Below, piece by piece: positions 22,739 through 33,553 of a stretch of DNA of 64,000 nucleotides. Both the position numbers and the translations under genes were made by a program. Position 1 is the stretch's first letter. Each line of letters starts with the position of its first letter. This DNA comes from Zea mays (Eukaryota; Streptophyta; Magnoliopsida; Poales; Poaceae): contig NC_050098.1 in NCBI RefSeq assembly GCF_902167145.1, positions 116,970,207-117,034,206 on the forward strand. Direction: 5' to 3'. The notes beneath the pieces were generated by a model. That model had not been told where the DNA came from and made no database searches. It saw nothing but the letters and a program-made list of their open reading frames with translations.

Positions 22739-23875
22739 AGAACGATCCGGTTGAAGAGCCCGAGGAACTCGCAGGAGAAGCCCCTGAGCAGCAGTCGGTT
22801 GGTGGAGGCAAGTGTCCCTTGACCTATCTATGTCCTATTCATTATTTAATTCACCTCCCGCTTTACACATTTATGCCTAAGGATTGACTAGCTTTTGTTA
22901 TCCATGTCCTTGTTTACCTATCTGGGTTGGATTATTACTGTTTAGCTTTATGCTATTGCTCAACTCTAATCAATGAACATGATGAGATTATCTATGATAC
23001 GCTGTTTTCCCTTCTCTTATGATGATGTTGTACTTGTGGTCATCAAGGGGGCTCGAGCGGTTTCTCGAGTGCCTCTCCGTAAGGACCTGTTCTATGGATG
23101 ACCGCCCGGGAAAACAGTGCAACCATGAGGGTGGAATGGGATGCCCTTAGCTGAATAATTAGAGGATCCGGGGTGTAGTTCACTTAGCCGTCGTGCCGTC
23201 AATGGGGCTCGGTGTATGCGGCTCGCTCTGCCAAGTTTGGGTTCGCCCCTTGGGGAGGAGTGCGGTGCATTTAGGAAACCTAACGGGTGGCTACAGCCCT
23301 GGGGAATCTTTGTAAAGGCTACGTAGTGATGCCCTGCTGGGTCACCTTGGTAGTGATCAATGGAGAGTCATGATCTCCGGGCAGAATGGGAATCACGGCT
23401 TGTGGGTAAAGTGCACAACCTCTGCAGAGTGTTTGAAAACTGATATATCAGCCGTGCTCACGGTTATGAGCGGCCAAGGGAGCTCCAGTGATTAGTGGTA
23501 CTTGATCAGAGATACTTTGGTACAGGTGGCTATGAGATCGATGATTCTGGTTATGACTATGGTGCTGGTAAGTGGTATTCTTTCCGTTTGGAAAGGGTAC
23601 ATCGGGTTAATAACTTGGGTTAATGCTAAAACTTGGCTTTCTACTAGTAAGTAATAATCTGACCAACTAAAAGCAACTGCTTGACTTATCCCCACATACA
23701 GCTAGTCCACTACAGCCAAACAGGATACTTGCTGAGTATGTTGATGTGTACTCACCCTTGCTCTACACACCAAACCCCCCCATCCCCAGGTTGTCAGCAT
23801 TGCAACCACTGCTCAGGCGAAGATGAAGCTGTGGAAGGAGACTTCCAGGAGTTCCAAGACTACGACGAGTTCTAG
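22739..23875 (+). other. T1 5' LTR: three phase-1 acidic exons (putative spliced small gene)
   Basis: The predicted exons are 22739-22807, 23526-23567 and 23790-23875. The sites are acceptor CGCTTAG, donor G|GCAAGT (GC-AG type), acceptor GGTACAG, donor G|GTAAGT, acceptor CCCCAG and stop TAG at 23873. Every junction is phase 1 and the joined frame stays open. It would give about 65 acidic residues (for example NDPVEEPEELAGEAPEQQ, then GYEIDDSGYDYGA, then a short Cys/His run and an Asp/Glu-rich end). The upstream start is unclear: either an upstream exon or an in-frame ATG at 22636 or 22703. The copy in the 3' LTR is at 32161-33297. The sequence is direct; splicing is inferred. Confidence 0.5.
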
Positions 23876-24135
23876 GTGTGGGTTAGCGGCAACCCCCAGT
23901 TGGCTGCCTGTGAAGGCCGCGGTTATCTACGTTTCTTTTCCGCACTTTGATTTATTGTAAGAACTATATGGACGTCTCAGACGTATGATGTAATCGACTA
24001 TTTCCCTTCTTAATACTATTCTGAGCACTGTGTGATGATGTCCATATTATGTAACTGCTGTGTACGTGAATAACTGATCCTGGCACGTACATGGTTCGCA
24101 TTCGGTTTGCCTTCTAAACCCGGGTGTGACATAAG

Positions 24136-24147
24136 TGGTATCAAAGC
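24136..24147 (+). other. T1 primer-binding site (tRNA-Met type)
   Basis: TGGTATCAAAGC lies 4 bases after the LTR end. Confidence 0.85.
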
Positions 24148-24391
24148 CGTGCTGACTGTAGGACCGCTAACCTAGAGTAGAATGGTCGTTCTAAGGACTA
24201 TAGACCTCTGTCTCTGCCTTGACTTTGATATCCCTTCAAAAGTTGGTCATACCGACCAAACCTATGTTCTATTATATATTATACCTTGCTGAAAATCATG
24301 TTTTATTCTAATCCTTCATTTACTTATGATTCATTATTTGCTGGTCATATTAATTCTGTTCTCACCCTTTTGCTTGCGATGTCTTTTCTAG

Positions 24392-25405
24392 ATGGCTCGA
24401 CTTAGACACACTGCACGAAAGTCAGTCATCCCCTTCTTACCCTCCCACCTTGCTGAGCGTCCGCTTCGCCGTCCCGTGGCCGGACAGTCCAGCCACTTGG
24501 AGAGACTGCACCACCGCCTGCGTGAGGAGCAGGAACGTCGACGACAGGAGCAGCAGGGCTCTTCCTTCTCGCTCCAACAGGAGATAGAGTCTGTGAGGAG
24601 CTGCTCCCCTGTGCTTCCTCTGGAGCCGCCCCCTGCACCACCACTGGGCGCCCCAGCTTCTGGAGTAGCTGCCGGAGGAGACCCAGACGACGAAGGTGGC
24701 GACGACAGCTCGAGCCACGACACCGACTTCTCTGCTAACCCTGAGCCGGAAGGATGGGTTGCTCGACCCATCACTCGCGACGCTGCTCGCGGGTGTCACT
24801 TCCACGATGCGCTCGACACCTTGCTACGTCGGGCATTTAACCGGCATACTTGGTCTGTCGAGTATCGCTGTGTGGTCTACCAGCACAGTCGCGGGGTCTA
24901 CCCGGACCGCTGGGAGGCGACTTGCTTGGTGCGCTGCCCGGAGAACAGTCTCCAGGGTGCAGAGGCCTGTTCAGAGCACTATTCTATCTCTGAGCAGGAC
25001 TCAGCTGAGGCAGCCATGCAAGATGCTGCACGGCGTGCGCTTTCGCACTACTGCTCGGTTTTCGGTGGGGCAGCTGACGGCCTTGACCTGAAGTATTACC
25101 CCCGCCGTCCATCTGGCAGCACAGGAGGCGTGATTGTCTCACCTGTCGGTGAGGGCAATCCTAGGTTGAGCAGCACAGTCAACCTAGCCGCCGTGCTAAA
25201 CGCGGAGCTGGACCATGCATTAGATGAGCTGAGTAGGGCTCGTGCTGAGATCGCCCTGCTACGGGCTGAGCGCGCGGAACGTCGTCACCTGGATGGTGGT
25301 TCCCCCGCTCCCGTCGGGACTCAGCACCCGTACCGCTCACCTCAGCGTGGACACCAGTCTTATGGCAACCCCGACTGCAAGACCAAGATAACTCTAGAAC
25401 CATAG
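24392..25405 (+). CDS. T1 extra ORF before gag (337 aa): dsRBD-like region plus coiled coil
   Basis: It is intact and lies between primer site and gag. The ATG directly follows GTCTTTTCTAG, a good 3' splice site. Residues 1-60 are basic and Gln/Arg-rich; 70-115 are Pro/Gly/Asp-rich. Residues 136-224 show a helix, three strand-like segments around YRCVVYQHS, WEATCLVRC and EHYSIS, then a helix with AEAAMQDAARRALSHYC. That is the alpha-beta-beta-beta-alpha order of dsRNA-binding domains. Residues 262-300 look like a coiled coil. T2 has the same layout at 49141-50010 with little sequence identity. Function is unknown; the fold is my inference. It is not gag, which follows at 25811. Confidence 0.7.
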   Translation: MARLRHTARKSVIPFLPSHLAERPLRRPVAGQSSHLERLHHRLREEQERRRQEQQGSSFSLQQEIESVRSCSPVLPLEPPPAPPLGAPASGVAAGGDPDDEGGDDSSSHDTDFSANPEPEGWVARPITRDAARGCHFHDALDTLLRRAFNRHTWSVEYRCVVYQHSRGVYPDRWEATCLVRCPENSLQGAEACSEHYSISEQDSAEAAMQDAARRALSHYCSVFGGAADGLDLKYYPRRPSGSTGGVIVSPVGEGNPRLSSTVNLAAVLNAELDHALDELSRARAEIALLRAERAERRHLDGGSPAPVGTQHPYRSPQRGHQSYGNPDCKTKITLEP

Positions 25406-25810
25406 ATCGTTAGAGTTGGATCTTGTAATTAATACGAAATATATATGCGTAGAAGCTTCAGTCTTAGCGTTGGTCTCGGTCTTAGTTAGTCTTAGTTAGA
25501 CAGGGTAGTTTGCTATATCCTGTGCATCTATGTTTGTCATGATGAACTATGTTTGGTTTGGATCTTTGTAATGACTGTCACCAGAGTGTGGGTATCCCCC
25601 GCATTTTGGTTTACCTATTATGTTAATGGAGTTAGTTATATAGTTGGGAAACCTTTTATTCCACTTTCCTCTTATTCTGAGAAGCTGTGTGGTCTGTGTT
25701 GGAGATCAGTGAAGATGCTCATCTGTTCAGTGCTGTTGAAGAATCCTATTCTCTTTCCTTATGCTGCAAGATTTGCCAGATCAGTTCTGATGTGTGGTTG
25801 CATTCTGCAG
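25406..25810 (+). other. T1 spacer between extra ORF and gag, intron-like
   Basis: It is T-rich and ends TTGCATTCTGCAG directly before the gag ATG, which fits the tail of an intron. A frame that opens upstream at 25553 crosses this spacer into gag but has no support as protein. Confidence 0.5.
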
Positions 25811-28800
25811 ATGTCAGAGAACAGGCGCAGAGGAGGAAGGCGTGCTCAGCAGGAGCGAGCCGCTCAACAGGAGGAGGTGCCCCAGCAGCAGCATCTGCCG
25901 CCCCCGCCCCCGATGTCCATCGAGCAGATGTTTCTGATGCAGACTCAGGCAGTTCAAGCCATCGGTCAGACTTTGGCCGCCATTCAGCAGCAGCAGCAGC
26001 AGGCCCCACCTCAGCCTCAGATGCCTCAGATGCCCAAAGACAAGCGTGCTGAATTCATGAGAGGTCACCCACCAACGTTCGCTCACTCTTCTGACCCCAT
26101 GGATGCTGAAGACTGGCTGCGCACTGTGGAGCGTGAGTTGCATACCGCTCAGTGCGATGACAGGGAGAAAGTCCTGTATGGTCCCCGTCTGTTGAGAGGA
26201 GCAGCCCAATCATGGTGGGAGTCTTACCTCGCCACCCATGCCCACCCTGACGCCATCACTTGGGAAGAGTTCAGAGGTAGCTTTCGTCAGTACCATGTTC
26301 CTGTAGGTCTGATGACAGTGAAGAAGGAGGAGTTCCTGGCCCTCAAGCAAGGGTCATTGTCTGTCAGCGAGTACCGGGACAAGTTTCTGCAATTGTCTCG
26401 CTATGCTCCTGAAGATGTCAACACTGACGCCAAGCGACAGTACCGTTTCCTGAGAGGCTTGGTTGACCCTCTGCAGTACCAACTGATGAATCATACCTTC
26501 CCGACATTCCAGCACCTGATTGACAGAGCAATCATGACGGAGAGAAAGCGTAAGGAGATGGAAGATCGTAAGCGCAAGATCAGTGGACCCCAGCCTGGAA
26601 GCAGCAATCGTCCTCGTTTCTCAGGCAATCAACCTCAGCAGTTCAGGCAGCACCAGCTCAGGTTGGAAACAGAGCATGTTTCCACTGTGGAGAGCAAGGC
26701 CATTGGGTGATGCAATGTCCGAAGAAGGCAGCCCAGCAGCAGTCAGGCCCCAATGCCCCAGCAAAGCAGAATGTGTCTCAGCCTGGATCAGGCAACCGCT
26801 TTCAGCCGCGCTATAATCATGGAAGGCTGAACCACTTGGAGGCTGAAGCAGTTCAGGAGACCCCCGACATGATAGTAGGTATGTTCCCAGTCGACTCCCA
26901 TATTGCAGAAGTGTTATTTGATACTGGAGCAACGCATTCTTTCATTACTGCATCATGGGTAGAAGCACATAATCTTCCAATTACTACCATGTCAACCCCC
27001 ATTCAAATCGATTCAGCCGGTGGTAGAATTCGAGCCGATAGCATTTGTTTGAATATAAGTGTGAAAATAAGGGGGATAGCATTTCCCGCCAACCTTATAG
27101 TAATGGGTACTCAGGGAATAGATGTCATCCTAGGGATGAATTGGCTAGATAAGTATCAGGCAGTTATCAGTTGTGATAAAAGGACCATCAAGTTGGTGTC
27201 CCCACTAGGAGAGGAAGTGGTGACCGAGTTCGTCCCGCCTGAGCCAAAGAAAGGAAGTTGTTATCGGATAGCTGTTGATAGCAGTGGAGCAGACCCAATT
27301 GAGAGTATCAAGGTTGTGTCCGAGTTCCCAGATGTGTTTCCAAAGGACTTACCGGGTATGCCACCAGAGCGGAAAGTTGAGTTTGCCATAGAGCTTCTTC
27401 CTGGAACCGCCCCTATCTTCAAGAGAGCTTACAGAATATCTGGACCAGAGTTGGTTGAGCTTAAGGAGCAGATTGATGAGCTGTCAGAGAAAGGTTACAT
27501 TCGGCCAAGCACCTCGCCTTGGGCCGCCCCTGTCCTATTTGTGGAGAAGAAAGATGGCACCAAGAGGATGTGCATCGATTATCGAGCTTTGAATGAAGTC
27601 ACGATCAAGAACAAGTATCCTTTGCCCAGAATAGAAGATCTGTTCGACCAGTTGAGAGGAGCCAGTGTGTTCTCCAAGATTGATCTGAGGTCAGGTTATC
27701 ATCAGCTCAGGATCCGACCTTCGGACATTCCGAAGACGGCATTCATTTCCAAGTATGGGTTGTATGAGTTCACTGTGATGTCTTTTGGTTTGACCAATGC
27801 GCCAGCATTCTTCATGAACTTGATGAACAGTGTATTCATGGATTACCTTGATAAGTTTGTGGTGGTATTCATTGATGACATTCTGGTTTATTCTCAAAGC
27901 GAAGAAGAGCATGCAGATCATTTGAGGATGGTATTGCAGAGATTGCGAGAGCACCAGTTGTATGCAAAGTTGAGCAAGTGTGAGTTTTGGATCAATGAAG
28001 TCCTGTTCTTGGGTCACATAATCGACAAGGAAGGATTGGCTGTGGATCCGAAGAAAGTGGCAGACATTTTGAACTGGAAAGCGCCAACAGATGCTAGAGG
28101 AATCAAGAGTTTCATTGGGATGGCCGGATATTATCGGCGATTCATTGAAGGGTTTTCGAAGATTGCGAAACCAATGACAGCGTTGCTAGGCAACAAAGTT
28201 GAGTTCAAGTGGACCCAGAAATGCCAAGAGGCCTTTGAAGCGCTGAAAGAGAAGTTGACTACAGCGCCTGTCCTAGTCTTGCCTGATGTGCACAAGCCCT
28301 TCTCGGTGTATTGCGATGCTTGCTACACAGGTTTGGGATGTGTGTTGATGCAAGAGGGAAGAGTTGTGGCTTACTCGTCCCGACAGTGAAGGTTCATGAG
28401 AAGAATTACCCAATCCATGATCTAGAGTTGGCAGCAGTGGTTCACGCACTGAAGACATGGAGGCACTATCTGTATGGACAGAGATGCGATGTTTACACAG
28501 ACCATAAGAGTCTGAAGTACATATTCACTCAGTCAGAGTTGAACATGAGGCAATGAAGATGGTTAGAGTTGATCAAAGATTATGAGTTGGAGATTCATTA
28601 CCATCCAGGCAAAGCAAACGTAGTGGCAGATGCTTTGAGCAGAAAGAGTCAAGTCAATCTGATGGTCGCTCGTCCGATGCCTTATGAGTTGGCCAAGGAG
28701 TTCGACAGGTTGAGTCTCGGATTTTTGAACAATTCGCGAGGAGTCACAGTTGAGTTGGAACCTACCTTGGAGCGCGAAATCAAAGAAGCGCAGAAGAATG

Positions 28801-30203
28801 ACGAGAAAATCAGTGAGATCCGGCGACTGATTCTAGAAGGCAAAGGCAAAGATTTTCGAAAAGACGCAGAAGGCGTGATATGGTTCAGAGACCGCTTGTG
28901 TGTTCCCAATGTCCAGTCCATTCGGGAGTTGATTCTCAAGGAAGCTCATGAGACAGCTTATTCGATTCACCCTGGCAGTGAGAAGATGTATCAGGATCTG
29001 AAGAAGAAATTCTGGTGGTACGGAATGAAGAGGGAAATCGCAGAGCATGTGGCTATGTGCGATAGTTGCCGAAGAATTAAGGCAGAGCACCAGAGACCTG
29101 CCGGATTGTTGCAACCGTTGCAGATCCCTCAGTGGAAATGGGATGAAATTGGTATGGATTTCATAGTCGGATTGCCTCGCACTCGAGCCGGCTACGATTC
29201 CATCTGGGTAGTAGTGGACCGTTTGACCAAGTCAGCCCACTTCATACCTGTCAAGACCAACTATAGCAGTGCCGTATTGGCAGAGTTGTATATGTCTCGG
29301 ATCGTTTGTCTTCATGGTGTGCCAAAGAAGATAGTGTCAGACAGAGGAACGCAGTTCACCTCTCATTTCTGGCAGCAGTTGCATGAAGCTTTGGGCACGC
29401 ATCTGAATTTCAGTTCAGCTTATCACCCGCAGACAGATGGCCAGACCGAAAGGACCAATCAAATTCTTGAAGATATGTTGAGAGCCTGTGCGTTGCAAGA
29501 TCAGTCCGGATGGGACAAGAGATTGCCTTATGCAGAGTTTTCCTATAACAACAGTTACCAGGCCAGTTTAAAGATGTCACCATTTCAGGCGCTCTATGGA
29601 AGGAGTTGTAGAACTCCGTTGCAATGGGATCAGCCTGGAGAGAAGCAAGTGTTTGGGCCAGACATTTTGCTTGAAGCCGAAGAGAACATCAAGATGGTCC
29701 GAGAGAATCTGAAGATAGCGCAATCGAGGCAGCGAAGCTATGCAGACACAAGAAGAAGAGAGCTGAGTTTCGAAGTCGGAGACTTTGTCTATTTGAAAGT
29801 GTCACCAATCAGAGGAGTCAGAAGGTTCGGAGTGAAAGGCAAGCTAGCACCCCGCTACATTGGTCCGTATCAGGTTCTTGCAAGACGTGGAGAAGTGGCT
29901 TATCAGCTCAGTTTGCCCGAGAATTTGTCAGCTGTGCATGATGTCTTTCATGTGTCTCAGTTGAAGAAGTGCTTGCGTGTGCCAGAAGAGCAGTTGCCAG
30001 TGGAAGGTCTTGAAGTCCAGGAGGACTTGACCTACGTTGAGAAGCCAGTGCAGATCCTTGAGGTTGCAGACAGAGTCACCCGAAGGAAGACCATCAGAAT
30101 GTGCAAAGTCAGATGGGACCATCACTCGGAGGAAGAAGCAACCTGGGAGCGTGAAGATGATCTGATGGCCAAATACCCTGAGCTCTTTGCTAGCCAACCC
30201 TGA
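25811..30203 (+). pseudogene. gag-pol: T1 gag-pol (chromovirus polyprotein), broken in three places
   Basis: The gag ATG (MSENRRRGG) follows an AG acceptor. The retrotransposon gag domain lies at about 26030-26530. The CCHC knuckle [14 protein letters not shown] (26677-26718) is in a different frame from the gag start, so a frameshift lies at about 26650-26665. Protease: [26 protein letters not shown] second frameshift lies near 28385 inside RNase H (after VVAYSSRQ), and TGA at 28554 replaces an expected Arg codon. Integrase: zinc cysteines near 29060, triad [17 protein letters not shown] and GQTERTNQ, then IGPYQV. The C-terminal chromodomain ends in EEATWEREDDL. The element could move only with help in trans. 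Confidence 0.9.
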
Positions 30204-30225
30204 ATCTCGAGGGCGAGATTCTTTT

Positions 30226-30239
30226 AAGGGGGATAGGTT
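30226..30239 (+). other. T1 polypurine tract
   Basis: AAGGGGGATAGG precedes the 3' LTR, 23 bp after the gag-pol stop. Confidence 0.75.
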
Positions 30240-33200
30240 TGTAACGCCCTGAATTTGGGGGTAGATTTTTTTCTTCTTTTCTCTCACCAAATTCAGGCGT
30301 TACTCTTTCCTTTTCCCTTTTCTTCTCGCTAAGCCTTGATCTTTTCCAAAGTCGCAGCGGGTTTTGGCTTTAGACCTCGTGTAAAGCAAAACCTTAAAAC
30401 ACTTTATTTCGTGTGATGCACCATGCCGAACCATGCATACTTTTGGTTGTTTAAAACGTAAAAGCTTTCACCCCGAGAAAATTAGATTTTAGAAAAAGAA
30501 AACTCTTTCTTTTTCTCTCCCCCCTCCCTTTCCCATTTCGGCCCAGCCGCCCCCCTCCCCCCTTGCGTGCCGGCCCAGCCGCGCCTCCCCCCCTCCCCTC
30601 CCGCGTGGGCCCCCCGGCCGGCCCAGCCGCGCGCGCCCCCCCTTCCCCCACTTTGGGCCCATCCGGCCCAGCCGCCCCCCACCCTTTTCTTTTTTCCCAA
30701 AAATCCCCCCCCTTGGGCCCCGCCCGTCATTCTCTCGCTCTCTCTCTCTCCCCAAACCCTAACCGCGCCGCCCTTGCCCTAGCCCCGCCGCCGCCTCTCC
30801 CCTCCCCGGCGCCGCCGCCGCGCCGCCCCCCCTCCGGTGAGGCCCCCCTCCTCCCCTCTCCTTCCCCCTTCTCCCTCCTCCTCCCTCGCCCGCCCGGCCA
30901 CCCGGTTCGGCCGCCCTCGCCCCGGCGAGCCCGCGCCCCGACCTCCCCCGGCTCGGCCCCGCCCGCGCCGCCTCTCCCCCGGTTGCCCGCGGCCTCCCGC
31001 GCCCGGCCGCCCTCGCCCTCGTCCGCCCCGGCCCAGGCGACCCCGGCCGCCCGGCCCGTCCCCGCCCCCGGCCGCTCGGCTCGGCCGCTCCGGCGAGCCC
31101 GCCCTCGCCCCGGCGCGCTCCGCCTCGCCGCCCCCGCCGCCCCCGGCGAGCCGCCCAGCCCGTCCCCGACCCCGCCCCCGGCGAGCTCGGCTGCCCCGCG
31201 CCGCCCCGCCTCGCCTCCGGTGAGCCCGCGCCCGGCCGCTCCGGCGAGCCCCCGCCCCGTCCCGCGCTCGGCCGCGCCCCTCGGCCCTGCCCCCGGCTTG
31301 GCCGCCCTCGGCTGCCTCGCCCCCGGCGAGCCCCGCGCCCGCGTCGGCCCTGCCCTCGCGCTCGCTCCGGCGAGCCGCCCGCGCGTGCCCGCCTCCCGGC
31401 GAGCTCGGCGCCCCCCCCGGTTCAACCGCCCCCGTGCCCCGGCTCGACCGCCCGTCCCCGCGCTCGGCCTCGTCCGGCCGCGTCCTCGCTCGCTCGCGCT
31501 CGCGCTCGCTGGCCCCGGCGTGCTTGCCCGCCCGCCCCGCCGTGCCTTGCTCGTGCCGTGTCGGCCCCGGCGTAGCCTCGAGCTTGGCCCAGCGTGCCTA
31601 TGGCGCGCGGCTTTGAGCTCGGCTAGCGCACGACCCCGACGTGCGTACGGTTAGTCCGTGGCGTGTGCGTGCGGCCTCGCGTGCGTGCCCGCGTAGTGCG
31701 TGTGCCTTGGCGCGACCCGTCGTGCCTCGTCTACCCCCCTAACCCCCCGTCTACCCCCCCCCCGTCTCCTATATGCGCTAATCACGTCGTTTATATTAAT
31801 AAGATAGGAGTCTCAATTTGGAAATTGGTTACGTTAGTTAATTCGTATAACTAATCATCTATCTCGTTCAATGTTAATCTACTAAAAGTGGTTGCGATTA
31901 CATTAGTGCATGTAGCTAATTCTTTTGTTAGAACTAATTAAAACTAGAGCACGTGACGTCTAGTCTTTCGTTTACCCGTAGTGTTCCTCGTGTATAAGCC
32001 TCAACCCCTGCGAAACTTTCCCTCGTTTCTTTCTAACCAAGGTAAATTCATTATCGTATGTGGTATTCTATGCATATTTGCTTTACTTGTTCTCTTGTAT
32101 GGTGTACTGTTGGTTTCCTAATTTCAATGGATGGATGTATGTATGTTTGCACCCGCTTAGAGAACGATCCGGTTGAAGAGCCCGAGGAACTCGCAGGAGA
32201 AGCCCCTGAGCAGCAGTCGGTTGGTGGAGGCAAGTGTCCCTTGACCTATCTATGTCCTATTCATTATTTAATTCACCTCCCGCTTTACACATTTATGCCT
32301 AAGGATTGACTAGCTTTTGTTATCCATGTCCTTGTTTACCTATCTGGGTTGGATTATTACTGTTTAGCTTTATGCTATTGCTCAACTCTAATCAATGAAC
32401 ATGATGAGATTATCTATGATACGCTGTTTTCCCTTCTCTTATGATGATGTTGTACTTGTGGTCATCAAGGGGGCTCGAGCGGTTTCTCGAGTGCTTCTCC
32501 GTAAGGACCTGTTCTATGGATGACCGCCCGGGAAAACAGTGCAACCATGAGGGTGGAATGGGATGCCCTTAGCTGAATAATTAGAGGATCCGGGGTGTAG
32601 TTCACTTAGCCGTCGTGCCGTCAATGGGGCTCGGTGTATGCGGCTCGCTCTGCCAAGTTTGGGTTCGCCCCTTGGGGAGGAGTGCGGTGCATTTAGGAAA
32701 CCTAACGGGTGGCTACAGCCCCGGGGAATCTTTGTAAAGGCTACGTAGTGATGCCCTGCTGGGTCACCTTGGTAGTGATCAATGGAGAGTCATGATCTCC
32801 GGGCAGAATGGGAATCACGGCTTGTGGGTAAAGTGCACAACCTCTGCAGAGTGTTTGAAAACTGATATATCAGCCGTGCTCACGGTTATGAGCGGCCAAG
32901 GGAGCTCCAGTGATTAGTGGTACTTGATCAGAGATACTTTGGTACAGGTGGCTATGAGATCGATGATTCTGGTTATGACTATGGTGCTGGTAAGTGGTAT
33001 TCTTTCCGTTTGGAAAGGGTACATCGGGTTAATAACTTGGGTTAATGCTAAAACTTGGCTTTCTACTAGTAAGTAATAATCTGACCAACTAAAAGCAACT
33101 GCTTGACTTATCCCCACATACAGCTAGTCCACTACAGCCAAACAGGATACTTGCTGAGTATGTTGATGTGTACTCACCCTTGCTCTACACACCAAACCCC

Positions 33201-33553
33201 CCCATCCCCAGGTTGTCAGCATTGCAACCACTGCTCAGGCGAAGATGAAGCTGTGGAAGGAGACTTCCAGGAGTTCCAAGACTACGACGAGTTCTAGGTG
33301 TGGGTTAGCGGCAGCCCCCAGTTGGCTGCCTGTGAAGGCCGCGGTTATCTACGTTTCTTTTCCGCACTTTGATTTATTGTAAGAACTATATGGACGTCTT
33401 AGACGTATGATGTAATCGACTATTTCCCTTCTTAATACTATTCTGAGCACTGTGTGATGATGTCCATATTATGTAACTGCTGTGTACGTGAATAACTGAT
33501 CCTGGCACGTACATGGTTCGCATTCGGTTTGCCTTCTAAAACCGGGTGTGACA
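30240..33553 (+). repeat. T1 3' LTR (3,314 bp)
   Basis: It starts TGTAACGCCC and ends GTGTGACA. It carries extra GC-rich segments relative to the 5' copy (near 30780-30830, 31215-31245 and 31290-31330). Confidence 0.95.
32161..33297 (+). other. T1 3' LTR copy of the phase-1 acidic exons
   Basis: Exons 32161-32229, 32948-32989 and 33212-33297 match the 5' LTR copy; all splice-site bases and the stop are kept. Confidence 0.5.

Larger units (their letters stand above)
20915..24131 (+). repeat. T1 5' LTR (3,217 bp)
   Basis: It pairs with 30240-33553. Bases 21180-22320 are extremely GC-rich with many CCGGCGAGC units; 22340-22730 are AT-rich; exon-like acidic blocks follow at 22739-23875. It is 97 bp shorter than the 3' LTR because of repeat-associated indels in the GC-rich part. 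Confidence 0.95.
20915..33553 (+). mobile_element. T1: Tekay/Del-type chromovirus (Ty3/gypsy), 12.6 kb
   Basis: LTRs of 3.2-3.3 kb begin TGTAACGCCC and end GTGTGACA. They are followed by a tRNA-Met-type primer site, an extra ORF, gag-pol in gypsy order (RT before integrase), a C-terminal chromodomain, a polypurine tract and the second LTR. The duplications are exact. Outside the GC-rich block the two LTRs differ at only about eight sites over 1.8 kb. Gag-pol has two frameshifts and one stop. The long LTRs plus chromodomain fit the Tekay/Del clade; I cannot name the maize family with certainty. Confidence 0.92.

Noticed and set aside
20915..33553. Centromeric CRM-type chromovirus
   Set aside because: The LTRs are far longer than those of CRM elements, and integrase is followed by a classical-type chromodomain (EEATWERED) in the Tekay/Del manner, so I kept the Tekay/Del call.
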